From: Colwellia sp. | GTDB taxonomy: Bacteria > Pseudomonadota > Gammaproteobacteria > Enterobacterales > Alteromonadaceae | Reading direction: 5' to 3' | Length of the DNA stretch: 64,000 nucleotides | Assembly: GCA_013215295.1 (NCBI GenBank) | Contig: JABSOZ010000014.1 | Location: forward strand, 1 to 64,000 | Part shown: piece by piece, positions 61,561 to 64,000 of the stretch | Numbering within the stretch: the first letter of the stretch is position 1 | Layout of the letters: each line of letters opens with the position of its first letter | Position numbers and translations under genes: made by a program | Notes under the pieces: model-generated | Seen by the model: only the letters and a program-made list of their open reading frames with translations | Database searches by the model: none | Told to the model about the DNA's origin: nothing

Positions 61561-64000
61561 TTAATTACAAACTTGAATGCCACTCGTTGCTAATTTTCCA
61601 TAAAATGTTGGACCGATGTTATAGGGAAATGAGGCTTCTAAATTTCCATCAACTTCTGTCACGGTTGTATGATAATGATAACCATAATCTCCGTGTGAAT
61701 GGCCGTTGTGGTCATCTAAATATTCACCACCCAAGTCAGTTAAACTTGAATCATAATAGAAATCTTCATAATAAAACCCAGAAATGGTGGTGAAGTCATT
61801 ACCTGAATTTGATGAGACGGTTTCATCTGTAGTAGGTCCAGACGTTACACTGACAGTCCCTTGGCTTAAGTCGTAGTTATCAACCAGCTGACAACTACGT
61901 TCGCCGACTGTTCCACATCCTGAACTTGATGTTACATCATCGTAGTCACGAGCAACCCAAGCACTTTTAGCGAGTACATCAGAAGCATGATATGGACCAT
62001 AGATAGGGTAACCATCAGCAGCATAACCATAAACAGGAGAGTGACCCGTGCCATCGTCATTAAAGAGTGTCATTAAACATGATGAAAACATGTGGTGATG
62101 ATAATCACCCGATGTTTGAGCGTGGCCTAAACACACATCTAAGTCATAAAGTTCAAATTTAGGTGCGTTATTACTCCATACTTGTTCACCATTAAAGCTT
62201 GCGCCATCTGACCAACTATATACGGCCGTACCATTAAGCATATAGCCGATCATGCCTAGTCCACCAGACGTACACACCTCAGAGGCAACTTCTGGCTTAA
62301 TGGGTAAACTCTTTACTTTACTTTGATCGCTCGGACAAGCAGGGCCAGAAGGCCAATAGCCTAAGTCGCATCCTTGCCCACGAATTTCAAATCCAATGTC
62401 TTCACCAAAGTCGATTGTTTGACCTGCAGTTGCTGTGGTAACACCATTACTGTTTCTAAAATCCGAACTTGCCTGCGGTCTACTGTTTAACGTGTCAATA
62501 TCGTCTTGTGTGAGTGTAACTTGATAGTTTGGAATACCACTGGCAGATACTTCTATCATACTTTCATTGTCTGAATTGGTTCGGTCAGTAATTGATTGAA
62601 CATTCACTTCGGTACCTATACTTGTGGTGTCATCTAAAATATATAATGATCTTTCTGCATTTGCGTTGGTTTGCCATTGCGCTGCAATAATGTACATAGT
62701 ATCGCTATTGCTGTCTTCAGTGCCATCGTTCACCACTAAGCTGAAGGTGTAGTTACCGGCAATATCAGCGGTGAATGTTGGAGAAACAACTGAACTATCG
62801 GATAAATTTGCAATACTACCCACGGGGGCATTTTCTATCGCCCAGTTGTAAGTGAGGGTCTCGTTATCTTCGTCAGAACTGTTACTTCCGTCTAAATTAA
62901 CTTCGTTATCTAGGTTTATATGAATATTAGTACCGGCATCTGCTATAGGCGTATTGTTTGATGAATTGACGGTAATCGATATGGTTGCGGTGTTGGAGTC
63001 TGCTTCTCCATCATTTGCGTTAAAAGTGAAACTGTCACTGCCGCTAAAGTTCGTCGTAGGAAAGTAATGCACGGTTGCACCGTCATACTCTAATGTACCA
63101 TTACTTGGCTGAGTGACTATGTTATAGGTTAGGTTATCATTCTCAATATCAGTAGCGGTTAAGGTGAATTCAACAGAGTCATTTTCATTTGTGGTGCCAA
63201 CAGCGTCGTAAGCAACAGGTGCATCATTTATCGGTATGATCTCAATAGTAATCTCGCCGATATTCGAGGTGTTATCGCCATCATTGCCAAAATAAGTAAA
63301 ATAACCTGTCTCATTGGTATTTTCTGTCGGCGTAAATGTGACGCTTGAGCCACTGATAAGCACACTACCATTAGTTGGGCCGTTATCAGAGGCCATGGAA
63401 TAAGTTAAACTGCCATCATCATCATTTTCTTCAGACAAATTAATCACTACAGGCACATCTTCAAAAGTAGTTACCGTAATATTTTGAACAACAGGGGCAG
63501 TGTTTATTGCGGTAATAGAAATTGTCACCGTAGCTATGTTTGAATCATCGCTGCCATCATTGGCCATAAAAGTAAAACTATCGTTACCACTATAATTTGT
63601 TTCAGGCGTATAAGTAGCCGTTGTTTCTGTGAGGATTATGCTACCGAAACTTGGCCCCGTAGCAATTGAATAACTGAGTTCATCTCCTTCGGTGTCTTTG
63701 GCTGCAAGAATAATATTGGTGGTGACATTTTCATCCAATTCAACAGTAATATCACTTGCAACGGGTACATCGTTCACTGATTCAACGTAAATAGACACTA
63801 CAGCGATATTTGAATCACCTATGCCATCATTAGCTTTATAAGAAAAACTATCATTGCCTATATAATCAGTGTCTGGCGTGTAAAGGGCTATTGATCCCGT
63901 GAGTGATATATTACCGTTACTGGGAGAAGTCACGAGTGAATAAGTGAGTTCGTGCTCGTCGCTGTCAGTTGCATCGAGATTAATTTCGATAGCCATATCT
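61561..64000 (-). CDS. Surface protein with tandem-95 repeats and C-terminal YHYH domain (partial)
   Basis: The N-terminus lies beyond the window; the frame is open to the edge and the first visible Met is internal. Visible part, about 812 residues: four Ig/cadherin-like tandem-95 repeats (for example NIATVTISITAIN and YSGNDSFTFMANDG), one PKD/REJ-like repeat, then a YHYH domain with GYAADGYPIYGPYHASD, conserved Cys, and GDYGYHYHTT. The domain is probably extracellular. YHYH proteins are poorly understood; the His-rich motifs suggest metal binding. Paired with the Met/His-rich exported protein downstream. Confidence 0.85.
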   Translation of the reverse strand, partial: DMAIEINLDATDSDEHELTYSLVTSPSNGNISLTGSIALYTPDTDYIGNDSFSYKANDGIGDSNIAVVSIYVESVNDVPVASDITVELDENVTTNIILAAKDTEGDELSYSIATGPSFGSIILTETTATYTPETNYSGNDSFTFMANDGSDDSNIATVTISITAINTAPVVQNITVTTFEDVPVVINLSEENDDDGSLTYSMASDNGPTNGSVLISGSSVTFTPTENTNETGYFTYFGNDGDNTSNIGEITIEIIPINDAPVAYDAVGTTNENDSVEFTLTATDIENDNLTYNIVTQPSNGTLEYDGATVHYFPTTNFSGSDSFTFNANDGEADSNTATISITVNSSNNTPIADAGTNIHINLDNEVNLDGSNSSDEDNETLTYNWAIENAPVGSIANLSDSSVVSPTFTADIAGNYTFSLVVNDGTEDSNSDTMYIIAAQWQTNANAERSLYILDDTTSIGTEVNVQSITDRTNSDNESMIEVSASGIPNYQVTLTQDDIDTLNSRPQASSDFRNSNGVTTATAGQTIDFGEDIGFEIRGQGCDLGYWPSGPACPSDQSKVKSLPIKPEVASEVCTSGGLGMIGYMLNGTAVYSWSDGASFNGEQVWSNNAPKFELYDLDVCLGHAQTSGDYHHHMFSSCLMTLFNDDGTGHSPVYGYAADGYPIYGPYHASDVLAKSAWVARDYDDVTSSSGCGTVGERSCQLVDNYDLSQGTVSVTSGPTTDETVSSNSGNDFTTISGFYYEDFYYDSSLTDLGGEYLDDHNGHSHGDYGYHYHTTVTEVDGNLEASFPYNIGPTFYGKLATSGIQVCN

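Overview
This 64 kb window is an AT-rich chromosome segment from a gammaproteobacterium. The best fit is a marine Colwelliaceae-type organism (Colwellia or Thalassotalea-like), inferred from the gene content: an ETF/ETF-QO locus with PsrA-type boxes, a YggN/DUF2884 protein, tandem-95/YHYH surface proteins, a ThrE exporter and a POT transporter. It opens in the 3' end of an rRNA operon (5S rRNA plus terminator, then a decayed tandem 5S copy). No phage, integron, CRISPR array or intact insertion sequence was seen. Mobile DNA is limited to a probable 265 bp MITE and a family of short two-hairpin repeats.

Layout. 0.4-5.5 kb: ribosome-assembly GTPase, HIT protein, methionine gamma-lyase divergent from a TyrR/PhhR-type sigma54 activator with a readable regulatory region between them, and a YciH/SUI1 protein. 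5.6-9.3 kb: etfBA divergent from etf-QO, with two tandem PsrA-like operators before etf-QO. 9.3-9.65 kb: non-coding repeat cluster. 9.65-18.1 kb: mostly housekeeping and hypothetical genes (DUF2884, DUF342, CinA, DUF4097, DapA, pseudouridine synthase, RraB). 18.1-23.3 kb: a LysR gene divergent from a four-gene catabolic operon (CoA-transferase A and B, class III aminotransferase, 3-oxoadipyl-CoA-type thiolase). 23.5-29.2 kb: LuxR-type regulator, RelA/SpoT-like protein, HDOD protein, YhhN, LysR/flavoreductase pair. 29.2-33.3 kb: late cobalamin genes, an MlaC-like protein and a TetR gene with matching operator-like palindromes. 33.7-43.8 kb: binding protein, cold-shock protein, secreted protease, Lrp/LysE pair, MITE, orphan ccoG and MocR. 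44-48.5 kb: a 1495-residue hybrid histidine kinase with six CHASE3-like units. 48.6-58.5 kb: formaldehyde dehydrogenase with LysR, a peptide-use module (POT transporter, winged-helix/TPR regulator, secreted M24 peptidase), PilZ-like, TetR, ThrE and a 57-residue membrane protein. 58.6-64 kb: class II aldolase, enolase-superfamily enzyme, and a Met/His-rich exported protein downstream of a large tandem-95/YHYH protein that runs off the right edge.

How the genes work together. The 18-23 kb operon reads as transamination to a 3-oxo acid, CoA activation by CoA transfer, then thiolytic cleavage, with no ring-cleavage genes nearby. This suggests catabolism of a beta-amino acid. etfBA and etf-QO form the electron path from acyl-CoA dehydrogenases to quinone and are probably under fatty-acid-responsive control. 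The megL/TyrR-like pair shows a full sigma54 promoter layout (UAS, IHF site, -24/-12). The POT/regulator intergenic region carries helically phased direct repeats that suggest co-regulation of peptide uptake. All functional statements come from reading sequence and recalling family features; no searches were run.
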